A stretch of 64,000 nt of DNA, from assembly GCA_030704615.1 (NCBI GenBank), contig CM060734.1, positions 10,106,001-10,170,000 on the forward strand. The letters are read 5' to 3'. This DNA comes from Takakia lepidozioides (lineage: Eukaryota; Streptophyta; Takakiopsida; Takakiales; Takakiaceae). Below, in pieces: positions 44,198 to 55,686 of this stretch. The translations under genes and the position numbers were made by a program. The notes below the pieces were generated by a model that was not told the DNA's origin, searched no databases, and saw nothing but the letters and a program-made list of their open reading frames with translations. Each line of letters starts with the position of its first letter. Position 1 is the first letter of the stretch.

Positions 44198-44655
44198 CCT
44201 AGGGGATGATGTATGTATTGACTCTCGGGTCCAGCGCAAGTTCAAGGGCAGCCTCCTGATGCCTAACATTGGTTATGGGTCAAACAAGAAGACAAGGCAC
44301 CTAGGGGATGATTTGTGGACTCTCGGGTTCAGCGCAAGTGCCTAGCATCGGTTATGGTTCAAACAAGAAGACAGTGCACCTAGTGGATGATGTATGGATT
44401 ATGGGTTTCAGCGCAAGTCCAAAGGCGGGATCCTCATGCCTAACATTGGTTATGGGTCAAACAAGAAGACAAGGCACCTAGGGGATGATTTGTGGACTCT
44501 CGGGTTCAGCGCAAGTTCAAGGGCAGCATCCTCATGCCTATTGTTATGGGTCAAACAAGAAGACAATGTACCTAGTGGATGATTTGTGGACTCTCGATTT
44601 TAGCGCAAATTCAAGGGCAGCATCCTCATGGGTCAAACAAGAAGACAAGGCAGTC
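44198..44655 (+). repeat. Five tandem repeats of about 80-101 bp
   Basis: Units starting CCTAGGGGATGAT or CCTAGTGGATGAT begin at about 44199, 44300, 44379, 44477 and 44571. Each contains GTGGACTCTCGGGTTCAGCG or a variant and GGGTCAAACAAGAAGACAA. The third unit is shortened. The array follows the accessory ORF and is probably the 3' untranslated region of the element. Confidence 0.9.
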
Positions 44656-44920
44656 GTTTCGTCAATTTCTGTTACACAATGTTGAAAGACCCGGAATTCC
44701 TCCTCATGCACAAACGAGAGTCAAATTGATTTTGTATGTTGTTGTGTAATGGTCCTGATGAAAAACCATAAAAGTTGTAGTGCTCTCGTAAGACACATGA
44801 GCACATTTCTACCTCACTGGCAGGGGCAGCAAGATGCATTGGAGTCCAAACCATGTTTAGCGTGGTCAGGTGGTTTTTTGCGGGAAGTATAGTTCGGAAC
44901 GGCCCAAAAGACGATGATCA

Positions 44921-45500
44921 TCCCTCCCTTTGGCACGTATAGATGTTTTTGCTTGTACCGGAGTAGTCCATTGTGCAAGTGGAACTGCGACTTAAACCCC
45001 CAGCCTCAAGTCCCTCATCACGGACTTTGCCATCTCATCATTTCGATAAGACTTCCGGATCTTCCTTTGCAGCTCCGTCTCGCCTCTATACACCAACATG
45101 AGCTGTTGCTTTCTACTCAGAGCATCGGTCACCACATTGTCCCGTCCCGGTTTGTACTAGATATCCACGTCGAACAATGCCAAAGTGTCTTGCCACCTAA
45201 TTTGTTTTGGGGACAACTTAGGCTATGTGGCAAAATACTTCACCGTGACATTGTCCATGAACACCTTCACCGGGTTGGAACCAACATAGTGGCGCCAAAG
45301 CTCAAGGCAATGCACCACCGCCTTCATTTTTTTCTCATGCGTAGGCCACCGTCGCTCCACTTCATTCAGTTTCTTACCTCGTAAGCCACTGGACGTCCAT
45401 CCTGCATTTGCATACCCCCCATTGCGAAGTCCGACGTGTGGATCTCAAATGGACGGTCGAACTCCGGGATCTTCAAGACTGGAGCTTCCGCCATCCGCTG
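44921..45500 (-). pseudogene. RNase H end and integrase start, inverted segment
   Basis: The minus strand reads ELKQRMAEAPVLKIPEF, then the RNase H and tether region with PGRDNVVTDALSRK-like sequence. It ends with HLHNGLLRYKQKHLYVPKG at the left breakpoint, which is the first part of integrase. The rest of integrase is on the plus strand from 47226. Frameshifts are present. Confidence 0.7.
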
Positions 45501-45507
45501 CTTCAAC

Positions 45508-46258
45508 TCACTCCATTCTCGGTATCACCTCAATCATATGGTCGACCCCTCTTCGTGGTGGCAAATCCTCCGACATCACATCTTGGTATTTCTCCAAGAT
45601 CCCCTTGATCCAATCTGGGCTTGGCTCCCTATTGACTTCTCTTTCCACTTGCCTCACGTAAAGCAAAAACTCAGGCTCGTGTGACCCCTCCACGGCCCAC
45701 TCCTTTGCTGACAATATATTTATTCGCCCTCCCACACGATTGGGCGTATCCGATTTCTCAAAACTTCACTACGTCCCCACACGGCAGCGTGACCAACCGT
45801 TTGCGGCCATCTATGACCACTCCGGATTTGCTCAAAAATGACATCCCCAAAATGAGATCCACTCTATCGATCTCGTAAATAGTGAAGTTCTCACGCCCCT
45901 CCCAACTTCCTAGCTGAAGAGGGACGTTGAACGCCACCCTCGTCGCTAGTTGTGATTCTCCCTTAGCAGAACGCACTTCAATAGAAGCCCCCACATCACT
46001 CGTCGGGAGTCCCAACTTCCGTGTCGTTGTCGGTGTCATGAAGGTGTGCGACGCTCCTGTATCCACCAACAACGACACGTTAGTTCCGGAGACTACCCCG
46101 CACACAAACATCAGCTGACTTTCTTTACGCAAAGCTCCCGTCTCCTGATATAACTCACAAGAGTAGTTGCCTACCTTGCCAGTCTTGGCGACCACCGCCT
46201 CCACCAAGCGGCTGATGGAGTCTTCGGACAGCTCCGTGGTCACCCGGATCATGTTCAA
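45508..46258 (-). pseudogene. Protease region of the inverted chromovirus copy
   Basis: The frame 46258-45758 has LLVDTGASHTFMTPTTTRKL (catalytic DTGA) and DLILGMSFLSKSGVVIDG. A following frame (45735-45508) carries the linker to RT (EFLLYVRQVEREVNREP). It then jumps into the RNase H region with RT missing. Confidence 0.8.
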
Positions 46259-47222
46259 TTGTCGGGGCTTCGCTCAAAGGTCACCTTCTGTCCGCCGTAG
46301 GCCACCGCACCCGATTCTTTCGGAGCACCGGGTGCCGCCTTGACGTGTAAAGGCCCTCCCTTCGATTTCCATGTGCCATTGTCGCCGCGTGGCCTATCCC
46401 ACTTCTTTTCCGGTCGAAAGGAGTAACCCTCCCGCCGGACCTTCTTGTGGTTCAGCTCCGTACGGCCCTGCCTTTCGCCCCTAGGGACATCCGAGAAACA
46501 TTCAGCCCTCTCAATTGCCTCGTTCAAAGTCTTTGGTGGCCTCTCCTCCAACTTCCGCTTGGCCCATGGACCAATCCCGCCACAAAGTTGAAGACCATTT
46601 CTGGTTCCGCCATATCCTCGACTTCGAGCAAATATAGCACATTGAAAGCCTGAACATATCCCCGAATTTCATCCGTTTGCTTCAAGTTCCTCATCTTGTC
46701 CCGGGCGAGCCAGGACGCGTTGAGGGGCACAAACTGTCTTTTCATAATTTCCTTGAACCCACTCCAGCTCAAGGTTTATGGGGTTTGGCCCTTGGTCATG
46801 AAGGTGCTTCTGCCACCATTGTTGAGCGTAGCCCCTCAAATAGGTGGGAGCCACTTCCACCCGATCCTCGTCACTCAATTTGGCCGCCCGGAAGTACTAC
46901 TCCAGCTCCAAGAGCCAGGTATTGAGTGCCTACAAATTTTGGACGCCCTCGAAGGTGTCGGGTTCCTTAGGCTTCACCTTAAACTTCGTCTTAGTGGAAG
47001 TGGCATTAGCCGCCCTCATCACGTTTTTTAGCGTCCCGCCAAACTGTGCCAACAACCCTTCCGAAAAGGCTGCTGGCATGGGAGGCATCTGTTGGTCTGG
47101 CGGAGCCTTTGGGAAGTCCTCGGGCTCTGACTCCCCTGATTCCTCCCGCTCTTGAGCGGCCTCGCTTTCAGAAGCATAAATCGCCTATTCCATTTGCCGC
47201 TTTGGTGACACGTCGCCCCCAC
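46255..47222 (-). pseudogene. Gag of the inverted chromovirus copy
   Basis: Minus-strand frames carry LKSGRNQG-type N-terminal sequence, VEVAPTYLRGYAQQWWQKHL, FKEIMKRQFVPLNASWLARD and LNEAIERAECFSDVPRGERQ, all parallel to the gag at 53251-54333. Several frameshifts are present, and the zinc-knuckle segment is missing. Confidence 0.8.
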
Positions 47223-47225
47223 CGG

Positions 47226-47905
47226 GCTCTTGAGAGAGTGCCACGATGGCCCGCTTGCAGGCCACGGTGGAGCTAAGTGCACCGCGGCACTCTGGAAGAA
47301 AGAGTATTTCTAGCCCAAACTGAGGGAGGAGGCTGAGGAGTATGTCAAGACATGCACCACATGCAAACAAAACCGGAGCGAGTATAAAAAGCAAGCGGGG
47401 CTGTTACAACCTTTACCGATTCCAGAGGGGTCTTGGGATAGTGTCTCAATGGATTTCATGACTGCTTTGCCGATGTCAAAATGATTCGATGCGATCATGG
47501 TGGTGATGGATAGGTTCAGTAAAATGGAACATTTCATCCCCACCAAGAAGACGACAATGGCGTAGGAGACGAGGCGACTTTACTTCGCCCACGTCTTCAA
47601 GCATCATAGACTCCCGAGGATATCGTCTCAGACCGCGATCCAAAGTTTACAAGTAAATTTTTTAGGGCACTTTGAAAGAAGATGGGGACGAGGCTCAAGG
47701 TGAGCCCGACCTTTCGACCTATAATGGATAGCCAAATGGAAAGAGTAAACTCCGTGGTGAAGCAACTCTTGCGGAATTATGTGTCGGCAGACCAGTCGGA
47801 CTGGGTGGAGCACTTGGATGCGGCAGAGTTCTGTTATAATAACACAGAACACTCCACAACGGGGGCTTCCCCTTTTGTATTGGTCTATGGAAAAGCACCT
47901 CTAGT
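47226..47905 (+). pseudogene. Integrase fragment of the inverted chromovirus copy
   Basis: Colinear with 56449-57125: the HHCC region (EEYVKTCTTCKQNRSEYKK), SMDFMTALPMSK, then SNSVVKQ-type sequence in pieces to VLVYGKAPLVV near 47895, where homology stops. Several frameshifts are present. The DDE core is recognisable but not intact. Confidence 0.75.
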
Positions 47906-49899
47906 TGTGGCCCCTCAATGATAGTATCGGGGTGGTAAGAACAGCTGGCAGGAACTCCTCGGATGTGGGAGACGCTCGCTCTCGAACCCGTCCTCTCCCG
48001 GGCTGACTCATATCGGCCAATCCACAAAGGCGGGGCGATGACCGCAGATAGCGTGTCCCATACACTCTCTCAACGGAGCTGATCGCCAAGCGGTCCTGTT
48101 GTGTGTGTACAACAGGGTATCTGTGATAGTGCGACACAACGCACAACAAGCCAAGTAGGCCACCTGCCACGCAAGATGGGCCTCAAGGGCTGAGTCAAAA
48201 TGAATATAAGCTACAAATGTGGCTGACAACAACCCGGCCAACGTGTGTTGAACCGGAAAGACGTAGAAATGGGAGCCGTCTGTGCTTCGGGTCGTCAGGG
48301 TCCAACCCGGGCGGAAATCCAATACCCACGATACTCCTCTGCAATGGTCAAAATACGTCGTCGCATCAACCTGCAAATCAATGTGGCCTCATGGGCCGGT
48401 ACGTCTCCAGTCTTGGTGCTGGAAATGATGCGATAGAGTCTGATCACCCGGTACTCAAAAGAATGCTCACGGCGAGGGGACTCCGATGATGCAGCCATAC
48501 TGCAACTCCATGAGAGCCATGATGTTAGTACATCACTAACTCCCTCCCTAAGCTATTCAGGATGTTCGCGAGTGTGCCACAGTAACGGCCTTCGCGTGTC
48601 TCAGAAAAGTATAGTAAATGAACAATAATGAATACAAAAAAACATAAAGAGCAACAAAGAGGATAAGGATTATCAGGCCTTTCCCCATGTAATCTGCATG
48701 GAATCATGACTAATTACTCACCTCCCGGCAGACGCACCATTTATATGACGAGCCCTGGACGCGCGCGGTCAGGGTGACGACATACTTGCTAGGAGGGGTC
48801 GAGGTGTGTAGCGGAATGGGTTGGGCGCCCACCCGACTGTGGTTAGTGCAGGGGGTTCCGCGGTAATGCCAGTGGCGGCTGCTAATCTAAATCTAATTCT
48901 ACCGACAAAGAAGAAATCAAGTTCTCCTTCATAGGACAATATTGCGTTTCTAAGTCATACGGTATATTTTTGTATTTCTAGTCTTGTCAATTGTCTTCCA
49001 AGTCTTTGTTTTATTAGCTAACTCCTACTGGCCTAAACCCCTTAACCGCTAATAGCCAGGACCTAATCCATTGTCCCTTCACAAAGCACTTACCGGGTTT
49101 AGGGAGGAAGAGGAACTGACTCTTCCCAATGCCCCTCCACTCCTGGGTGGTTGAGCTCAACCCACCTCTGAGGAAGGGCAAAACCTCCTTTGAAATCCCC
49201 CCCCCAATCCGGGGACTAAAACGGTCAAATTAAATCCAAGTTCCTATGACTAAATTTCCCTATTTATCCATGCAAACAAAGGGCAAAAATTAATAAAGAA
49301 ATAGGAAAATAATCATAAAATATTCCTAGAAAGAGAATCTCCTCTAGATTCCAGGGATCCAAAAATTGCCTGTAGGGGGTACGGGGAACAGCCGAGGAAT
49401 GTACCTTCTATGTGGGAACCCCAGGGAACCGCTGCCCCTACCTTAATGGATGAAAAAATAGAGTGGCGGATGAAGATCGTTGTTCATCCGCAAGCCAAAA
49501 CATGCATGGTTATCCTCTAAACCACTTCCCCTGATGGGACCGGCCTTTTCCTTCTCCAGGTGCACATAAAAATCATTAAATAAGTGGGGAAGGGCGCTTT
49601 TCCTTTCTAGAATGCGTCATCCTCTTCCTCTCACCACTCACTATTCCCTACTGTAGCCTTAAAACACGGGTAGAGTATTTTGCATCCAAAAAGTTTTCTC
49701 TCGCTGTCTCGGCATGTAGCTCGGAGCTAGGGACTCCCCTGGAGCTGAGCCCCGACTTAGTAGACAGGTCTCTCTTGAGGCACCCCCCCTACCAGAAACC
49801 GAGATTTTTTCTACCTGTCCATCAACATTTTATCACAAAAATCAGCCCAAAAGGGGTTCACCAAATATACATTAGTGGAATGGTTTAAAACCCCCCCTT
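47906..49899. other. No gene recognised
   Basis: The longest frame (48376-48008, minus, 122 codons) has no recognisable motif. From about 48.6 kb the sequence becomes AT-rich with short homopolymers. Nothing else is supported. Confidence 0.4.
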
Positions 49900-50300
49900 A
49901 AAACCAGCCGCGGGGCTGTCTGCTGGGTAAAGTGCTCCCCCCGCCACGTGGCAAGGCGCAGGCGGTCGCGGTCCGCGGATGTCACCTATCCCGCGGTCCG
50001 TACAGCGGTCGCTGCCGGTGACCAGCGGTCCGCCACCCTTTCCGGGTAACCAGCGGCCCCTGGCGCGGGGCCTCCCAACTTGCACGCTTCGTCCTTGTGC
50101 TCAAGTACCGTACCCTAGTCAACATTTGGGGAGGGCCCCACGGCGCGTGGCTGCGGGGGGGCCTATGGCTATAGCCTGCTTTGACCTTTGGGCTATGGCG
50201 CCTCCAGCCGTACCTGAGCGGGCTACTATGGTGCCCAGGAAAAAAAAAAAAAAAAAAAAAAAAACAAACAAACAAAACCCCCCCCCCCCCCTTTTTTTTT
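49900..50300. repeat. GC-rich block followed by A, C and T homopolymers
   Basis: About 330 bp of very GC-rich sequence with repeated GCGGTCCG/CAGCGGTC motifs ends in a run of about 26 A (from 50240), a CAAA repeat, about 13 C and 9 T. A TATATAAACACC box follows near 50361. It may be part of an unrecognised retroelement LTR or tail. Confidence 0.4.
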
Positions 50301-51944
50301 AAAGCTTAATCTTCCCCCTTCTTGGGGGGGGATTAGTGAGTTAGTATGGCCCCTTGGCCTATATAAACACCACGGATCCTTGCTGGTCCTCCCTTCTTTG
50401 GACCTCTCTTGCTAAGAACTTAACACCAAACATATAAATGAAATGAAAATCAGCTCCCTACAGCTTATGGCTTAAGACTAGACCTTCATTCCCTCTTAGA
50501 CTTAAGGAAGTTTCCTTCTCCTTAACAAATGAACCTCTTCACATGGAACAAAACATCAATGGAGTACCTTCTGCTTTAACAAGTGAACCTTTCACTTAAA
50601 CCAAGCTCTCCTCTCACATTAGAGGGTTATCATATAAGAGACAACCACTCAGGGGCTTGTCTTGAACACTCGACATGGAATATCAAAAGGTAAATAACAA
50701 ATGCAAAGCAAGGGGAGTGGTGTATCAACCTTAGGAGCAATGTGAGCTTGGGATGCTCTAATGGCTCGATGGTGTGGCACTTTTGAGGCCCTCATAGGTG
50801 CTTGTCAACTTGGTCCACCCACAGCTCTCTACTCGTCCCAAGTCTCTCCAATCTACTCTCTTGTGATCACAAACTTCCTCCTTTATAAAAACCAAATGGC
50901 ACCAATGCCAACCAAGAACTAGACACCTTGCCTTAGTTCTAATAACACCTTCCTACACTAGGGAGTTTCAAGCTCCACTCCCTAGGACCTAGGCTCCCTC
51001 AAGCAAACTAGATTACAACAAAGCAAGAGCAAAGCAAACAAATGACTAGGTGAAGAAACAATGAAGCCTTGCTCTTCTTTTATACTCTTTTTGGGGCTCT
51101 TAAATTATTGTAGGATAGTCTTAAACTACTATAAACTAGAGGGAGATATAATTAAAACTATTAAAATAAAATAAACAAATATTTGGATGGAACTCATCCA
51201 GAGGACAGGTCAAAGGGTTCTTCCTCATCCTCTTGGACGGCTAGGTGACGTTTATCATCCAAACAACCCTAGGGCGAATTTGAGCTTTTTTCTCCAATGA
51301 AATACATAGAAAATCATTTAATTCGGTCGCCACAAGTGCCGTAGGCCTTGTAATTTGGTGCCACTGCAAACCTTAACCAAAAATCACAAAACTTGGTAAT
51401 AAATTATGATTAGGTGCTCCATAAGTTCCTGTAAATTCTCAGGTCAATCAGAGTTAAAAACCTTTCCAAACGCCGTTCTTCGTGGATCCGTCGTATAGGA
51501 AACTCGTTGCTTCTTTGGAAAAACATTCTAATGGTGATGCCCCTGGAGTTCCTGACCCCGCCACTTGATCGTAAAAGTTTGGAAGTCACCTCCAACTACC
51601 ATTTGCACAGTCGGCTTGCCCACGCTTCGCTCCAAAGTCGTCCGTTCTGCCGTGGTTCCGAAGCCGCATCCAGCTGTGTTGCGATATCTCATCGCTTTAC
51701 AATTTCGAACTCTCTACATTGCCAACTGCCCTCACTGTGTGAACCTACTAGATAAGAGAAGAGGGAGAAAAGACAGATTGCAACCCGTCCTCACAGTCGC
51801 CTCATACAATTCAAACGGTTCCAAGTTGCCGCTATTTGTATCGAGTTGGTAGCCTACTACGCTGTCTCTGCAGCTTTCTACTGTCATTTTGCCCATCTCA
51901 GACCCTATCTAAGTTCTTAAGTGCTTCATCAGCGGTTCCCAGAT
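50301..51944. other. No gene recognised
   Basis: Short frames without motifs. A TATA-like box (CCTATATAAACACC, near 50359) and the AAC-rich stretch after it resemble an LTR promoter region, but I found no second copy in the window. Confidence 0.3.
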
Positions 51945-52048
51945 AACTAACAACTTGTCATGTTTTGGCAGTACAATGCCGAAACTGCATGGCTAAAGAT
52001 AAAAAAACGATCCAAAAATAAAATTGTACCCATTTATGCATCTACATA
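51945..52048 (-). repeat. 110-bp dispersed repeat, copy 2
   Basis: Reverse-complement copy of 18571-18680, sharing GTTTTGGCAGTACAATGCCG and the tract around ACGATCCAAAAATAAAATTG. The flanks differ from those of copy 1. Confidence 0.7.
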
Positions 52049-52477
52049 TATGGCGACCAATGGGGAACACTCGTCCCGAGTGTAAAAGAATCCAGGATCT
52101 CTGGTTCGTAAATCCCCCTACTAAGGTATCCCTGATATCCCTTTGAGTCAAGGACTCTCTTGAAAAACTGGAAAAAAATGAAGAATGACAGTTCCCATAG
52201 GCGCTTCCTCTGCGGAAGAGTTCAAATCTTCCGAGAGAGAGAGGAAAACTAAAAAGAAAAAGACAAAATTTGTTTCAAAACCACTCGACTCGCCCTCTTC
52301 GGAGAGAGTTGGAGTTCCCAGATAAAAACGTTTCAAAACCGTCTTTCTCCCCCACCAGACTGGGTTTGAATCCCGTAGATGATGAACGAAGATATGCGCG
52401 GTGCAAGTTGATGGTCCTAATCTAAAACAGTCTTGGAAGGACTTTTGGTTCCTAAACTAACTGATCATGGCTCGCAG

Positions 52478-53195
52478 TGTCGCGGCCCTTTGCCTTGAGG
52501 GCAGGGGGTCGGGACGCAGAGGGGCTGCCCCTGTGGTGGGGGCGGTGGCAGCAATAGGTACGGGGGGCTGAAGCACCCTTGAGTGCCCAAGGCACTCAAG
52601 GAGGCGGAGGCACTCACTAGGTGGAGCCCCGCACACCGGGTTGCGGTGGGGGTGGCTCCACAAGGGGTGGTGGTAGCTTAGTGGGACTTAGTGGGGGTGG
52701 CATAGGACTCACCATGGGGCGGAGACCTTGTGGTGGGAGTCGTGGGGAGTCTTGGGACTCACCATGGTCCAATGGGGGGTGGGCCAAGACTCACTGCGAC
52801 TCATCACCGGGAATCGAGGGTCTTCGTGGTGGTTCGCCATAAAATGGCATGGTTATTTGTGAAACCCCCGCGGACAGTCACAGAAGTGTATATATAGGGA
52901 GTAGTAACCCCGAGAACGGTGCAAGCCCGTTGGTGACCAAAAACTAGTGAGTAAGCGAGCGAGCCGGAAAGCGACCAAGGAGTGGGGAGCTATTCCGGAC
53001 TGCCATCTACCAAAGGGAATTTCCACTAGGCCCAAATTGGTGGAGGGTCTGTTGGTAAAAAAAGGGGGGCAGTTATGTCCCGGTGAGCCGCCGAAGCTCC
53101 GAGTTAGCCCGGCGGCCAGGTTGGGAGTTAGGCGCGCGCATCAAAGTGAGTAACTATGACTTGAAGGGGAGCTTACCGAAGTGAGGTGCGCGACA
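52478..53195 (+). repeat. 5' LTR of the chromovirus
   Basis: 718 bp with complementary ends (TGTCGCGG...GCGCGACA) and boundaries identical to the solo LTR at 19663-20388. A TATATATA box at 52889-52896 marks the likely U3/R promoter. The U3 part contains repeated GACTCACCATGG-type motifs and a proline-codon-like GT-rich stretch. Confidence 0.85.
52889..52896 (+). promoter_or_regulatory. LTR TATA box
   Basis: TATATATA followed by GGGAGTAGTAACCCC sits about 300 bp before the LTR end. It is conserved in the solo LTR and is the probable start region for element RNA. Confidence 0.6.
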
Positions 53196-53197
53196 CT

Positions 53198-53209
53198 TGG
53201 TATCAGAGC
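53198..53209 (+). promoter_or_regulatory. Primer-binding site for initiator Met-tRNA
   Basis: TGGTATCAGAGC begins two bases after the LTR. This 12-mer is the common plant retrotransposon PBS complementary to the 3' end of initiator Met-tRNA, which primes minus-strand synthesis. Confidence 0.85.
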
Positions 53210-53250
53210 TTAGAGTTCAGTACGCGATCGTCCTTGGGATCGGCCTCATC

Positions 53251-54333
53251 ATGGGGTCGGGCAAGCCAAAGCAAAAGCGGAATGGCCCGAAAGATGATGA
53301 TCCTGGTGAGCACGATAGGGGCGACGTGTCACCGAAGCGGCCATTTGAGGAAGCGATGCATGCTTTTGAAAACGAGGCCTCTCAAGAACGAGAGGAATCT
53401 GAGGAGTCGGAGCCCGAGGAATCCTTGAGAGCTCCAACAGACCAACAGATGCCTCCCATGCCAGCAGCCTTTTAGGAAGGGTTGTTGACGCAGTTTGGCG
53501 GGACGTTGAAAGACGTGTTGAAGGCGGCTAATGCCACTTCCACTAAGGCAAAGTTTAAGGTGAAGCCTAAGGAACCCGACACCTTCGAGGGCATCCAAAA
53601 TCAGAAGGCACTCAACACCTTGTTCTTGGAGCTAGAGCCGTACTTCCGGGCAACCAAGTTGAGTGACGAGGATCGGGTGGAAGTGGCTCCCACCTATTTG
53701 AGGGGCTATGCTCAACAATGGTGGCAGAAACGCCTTCACGACCGAGGTCCAAACACGGAAACCTTGAACTGGAGTGGGTTCAAGGAACTGATGAAAAGAC
53801 AGTTTGTGCCCCTCAACGCCTCCTGGCTCGCCCGGGACAGGATGAGGAATCTGAAGCAAATGGATGACATTCAAGGATATGTTCAGGCTTTCAATGTGCT
53901 GTTGCTCAAAGTCGCTGACATGGCAGAACCAAAAATGGTCTTCAACTTTGTGGCGGGACTGGCCCCATGGGCCAGACGTTAGTTGGAGGAGAAGCCTAAG
54001 ACTTTGAACGAGGCAATTGAGAGGGCTGAATGTTTCTCGGATGTCCCTAGGGGCGAAAGACAAGGCCGTACGGAGCTGAACCACAAGAGGACCCGGCGGG
54101 AGGTTGACTCCTTTCGACCGGAAAAGAAGTGGGATAGGCCACGCGGCGACAATGGCACGTGGAAATCGAAGGGAGGGCCTTCACACGCCAAGATGACACC
54201 CGGTGCTCCGAAAGGAAAATCAGGTGCGACGCCTTATGGCGGACAAAAGGCGACCTTCGATGGAGTGTGCTTCAATTGTGGGGAGCCCGGGCACATGGCC
54301 AAGAGGCGGTGGTCGCCAAGACTTGCAAAGTAG
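53251..54333 (+). pseudogene. Gag of the chromovirus, two stops
   Basis: The frame opens at ATG 53251 (MGSGKPKQKRNGPKDDD). TAG codons at 53473 and 53980 interrupt it. The capsid region has VEVAPTYLRGYAQQWWQK, FKELMKRQFVPLNASWLARD and YVQAFNVLLLKVADMAEP. A zinc knuckle starts CFNCGEPGHMAK near 54270, but its last cysteine is missing and the frame then shifts into protease. Confidence 0.9.
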
Positions 54334-54780
54334 GCAACTACTCTTGTGAGTTGTATCAGGAAACTGGCGCCTTGCGTAAAGGGAATCAGTTAATGTTTGT
54401 GAGTGGGGTAATCTCCGGAACTAACGTGTCGTTGTTGGTGGACACAGGAGCGTCGCACTCCTTCATGACACCGGCAACGGCACGGAAGCTGGGACTCCCG
54501 ACAAGTGATGTGGGGGCCTCTATTGAGGTGCGTTCTGCTAAAGGAGAACCACAATTGGCGACGAGGTTGGCGTTCGATGTTCCTCTTCAGCTCGGGAGTT
54601 GGGAGGGACGTGAGAACTTCACCATTTGCGAGATCGATGGAGTGGATCTCATTTTGGGGATGACCTTTTTGAGCAGATCCGGAGCGGTCATAGATGGCCG
54701 CAAGAGAGTAGTCACGCTACCGTGTGGGAATGGTGGTGAAGTTTTACGAGTATCGGAAACGCCCAACCCCGTGGGAGGGT
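54310..54780 (+). pseudogene. Aspartic protease of the chromovirus
   Basis: LLVDTGASHSFMTPATARKL (catalytic DTGA) near 54440 and DLILGMTFLSRSGAVIDG near 54650 define the domain. The frame differs from gag and ends at TGA 54780. The linker 54813-54970 (VRQVKGESNGEPSPDWIKGI) leads to RT in another frame. Confidence 0.85.
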
Positions 54781-54972
54781 GAATAAACCTTCTGTCAGCA
54801 AGGGAGTGGGCCGTGGAGGAGTCACACGAGCCCCAGTTTTTGCTTTATGTAAGACAAGTGAAGGGAGAAAGCAATGGGGAGCCGAGCCCAGATTGGATCA
54901 AGGGGATTTTGGAGAAATACCAGGATGTGATGCCGGAGGATTTACCAAGCGGCTTGCCACCGCGAAGGGGAG

Positions 54973-55626
54973 TTGACCACAAGATTGAAGGTGATACCGG
55001 GATCGGAGCCGCCTGCCAAGGCGCCCTACCGGTTGAGCCACATAGAGTTGGTCGAGCTGAAGACTCAGCTCAAAGATCTAATGTCAAAGGGGTACATCCG
55101 GCCGAGTAAGTCACCTTACGGAACCCCGGTGCTATTCGCAGACAAGAAGGATGGGACGTTGCGGATGTGTGTCGACTACAGGGCTTTGAATAAGGTGACT
55201 ATCAAGAACCGGTACCCTTTGCCAAGAATCGACGACCTCTTTGATCGGTTGGTAGGAGCGAAGTATTTCAGCCGGATCGATTTCCGCTCCGACTACCATC
55301 AAATCCAAGTGGCGGAAGGAGATGAGGAGAAAACCACGTGCAAGACAAGATATGGTTCGTATGAGTTCTTGGTGATGCCTTTTGGACTCACCAATGCACC
55401 CGCGACCTTTAGCACGCTGATGAACAGCATTTTCCAGGAGTGGCTAGATGACTTTGTGATCGTGTACATCAACGACATCTTGGTATACTCGAAAACAAAA
55501 GAGGAGCACTTGGAGCACCTCAAAAGGGTGTTCCAGAAATTGCGGGAAGGGAAGCTGCATGCCAAAGCTTCAAAGTGCGAATTCGGGGTCACAAAAGTGG
55601 AGTTCCTGCGGCATGTGATTACATAG
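54973..55626 (+). pseudogene. Reverse transcriptase of the chromovirus, YIND active site
   Basis: Motifs: [57 protein letters not shown] and [18 protein letters not shown]. The catalytic box reads YIND at 55465-55476 where relatives have YIDD, so the first of the paired aspartates is lost. A TAG at 55624 ends the frame; the thumb continues beyond it with a stop near 55673. Confidence 0.9.
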
Positions 55627-55686
55627 GATGGGATCAAAATGGATGACAGAAAGGTGAGGGCGATCTTGGACTAGGAGCCTCCAACT

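Larger units (their letters stand above)
33652..44655 (+). mobile_element. Non-chromodomain Ty3/gypsy element with accessory ORFs
   Basis: The plus-strand order is leader ORF, gag with zinc knuckles, protease, RT, RNase H, integrase, then about 4 kb of additional reading frames and a tandem repeat block. There is no chromodomain. Motifs such as LIDGGSGVNIM, KYIITATDYTTKWVEAKAL and YPQGNGQAEATNKIL, together with the extra ORFs, suggest the plant OTA (Athila/Tat) branch. Nonsense codons and frameshifts occur throughout. No LTR pair was identified at either end. Confidence 0.8.
44895..47905 (+). mobile_element. Chromovirus copy with an internal inversion
   Basis: This is a relative of the element at 52.5-57.8 kb. 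The first bases of gag lie on plus (44895-44920). Then 44921-47222 is inverted, carrying on the minus strand gag, protease, a short RNase H stretch and the start of integrase. Then integrase continues on plus from about 47226 to 47905. Both junctions make sense as one 2.3-kb inversion. The copy is also truncated at both ends and lacks RT. Confidence 0.85.

Noticed and set aside
48008-48376. 122-codon minus-strand frame with hydrophobic stretches
   Set aside because: No family resemblance, no supporting context, and a length expected by chance in this base composition.
52340-52400. GGGTTTGAATCCC resembling a tRNA T-arm
   Set aside because: No matching acceptor, D or anticodon stems could be placed around it.
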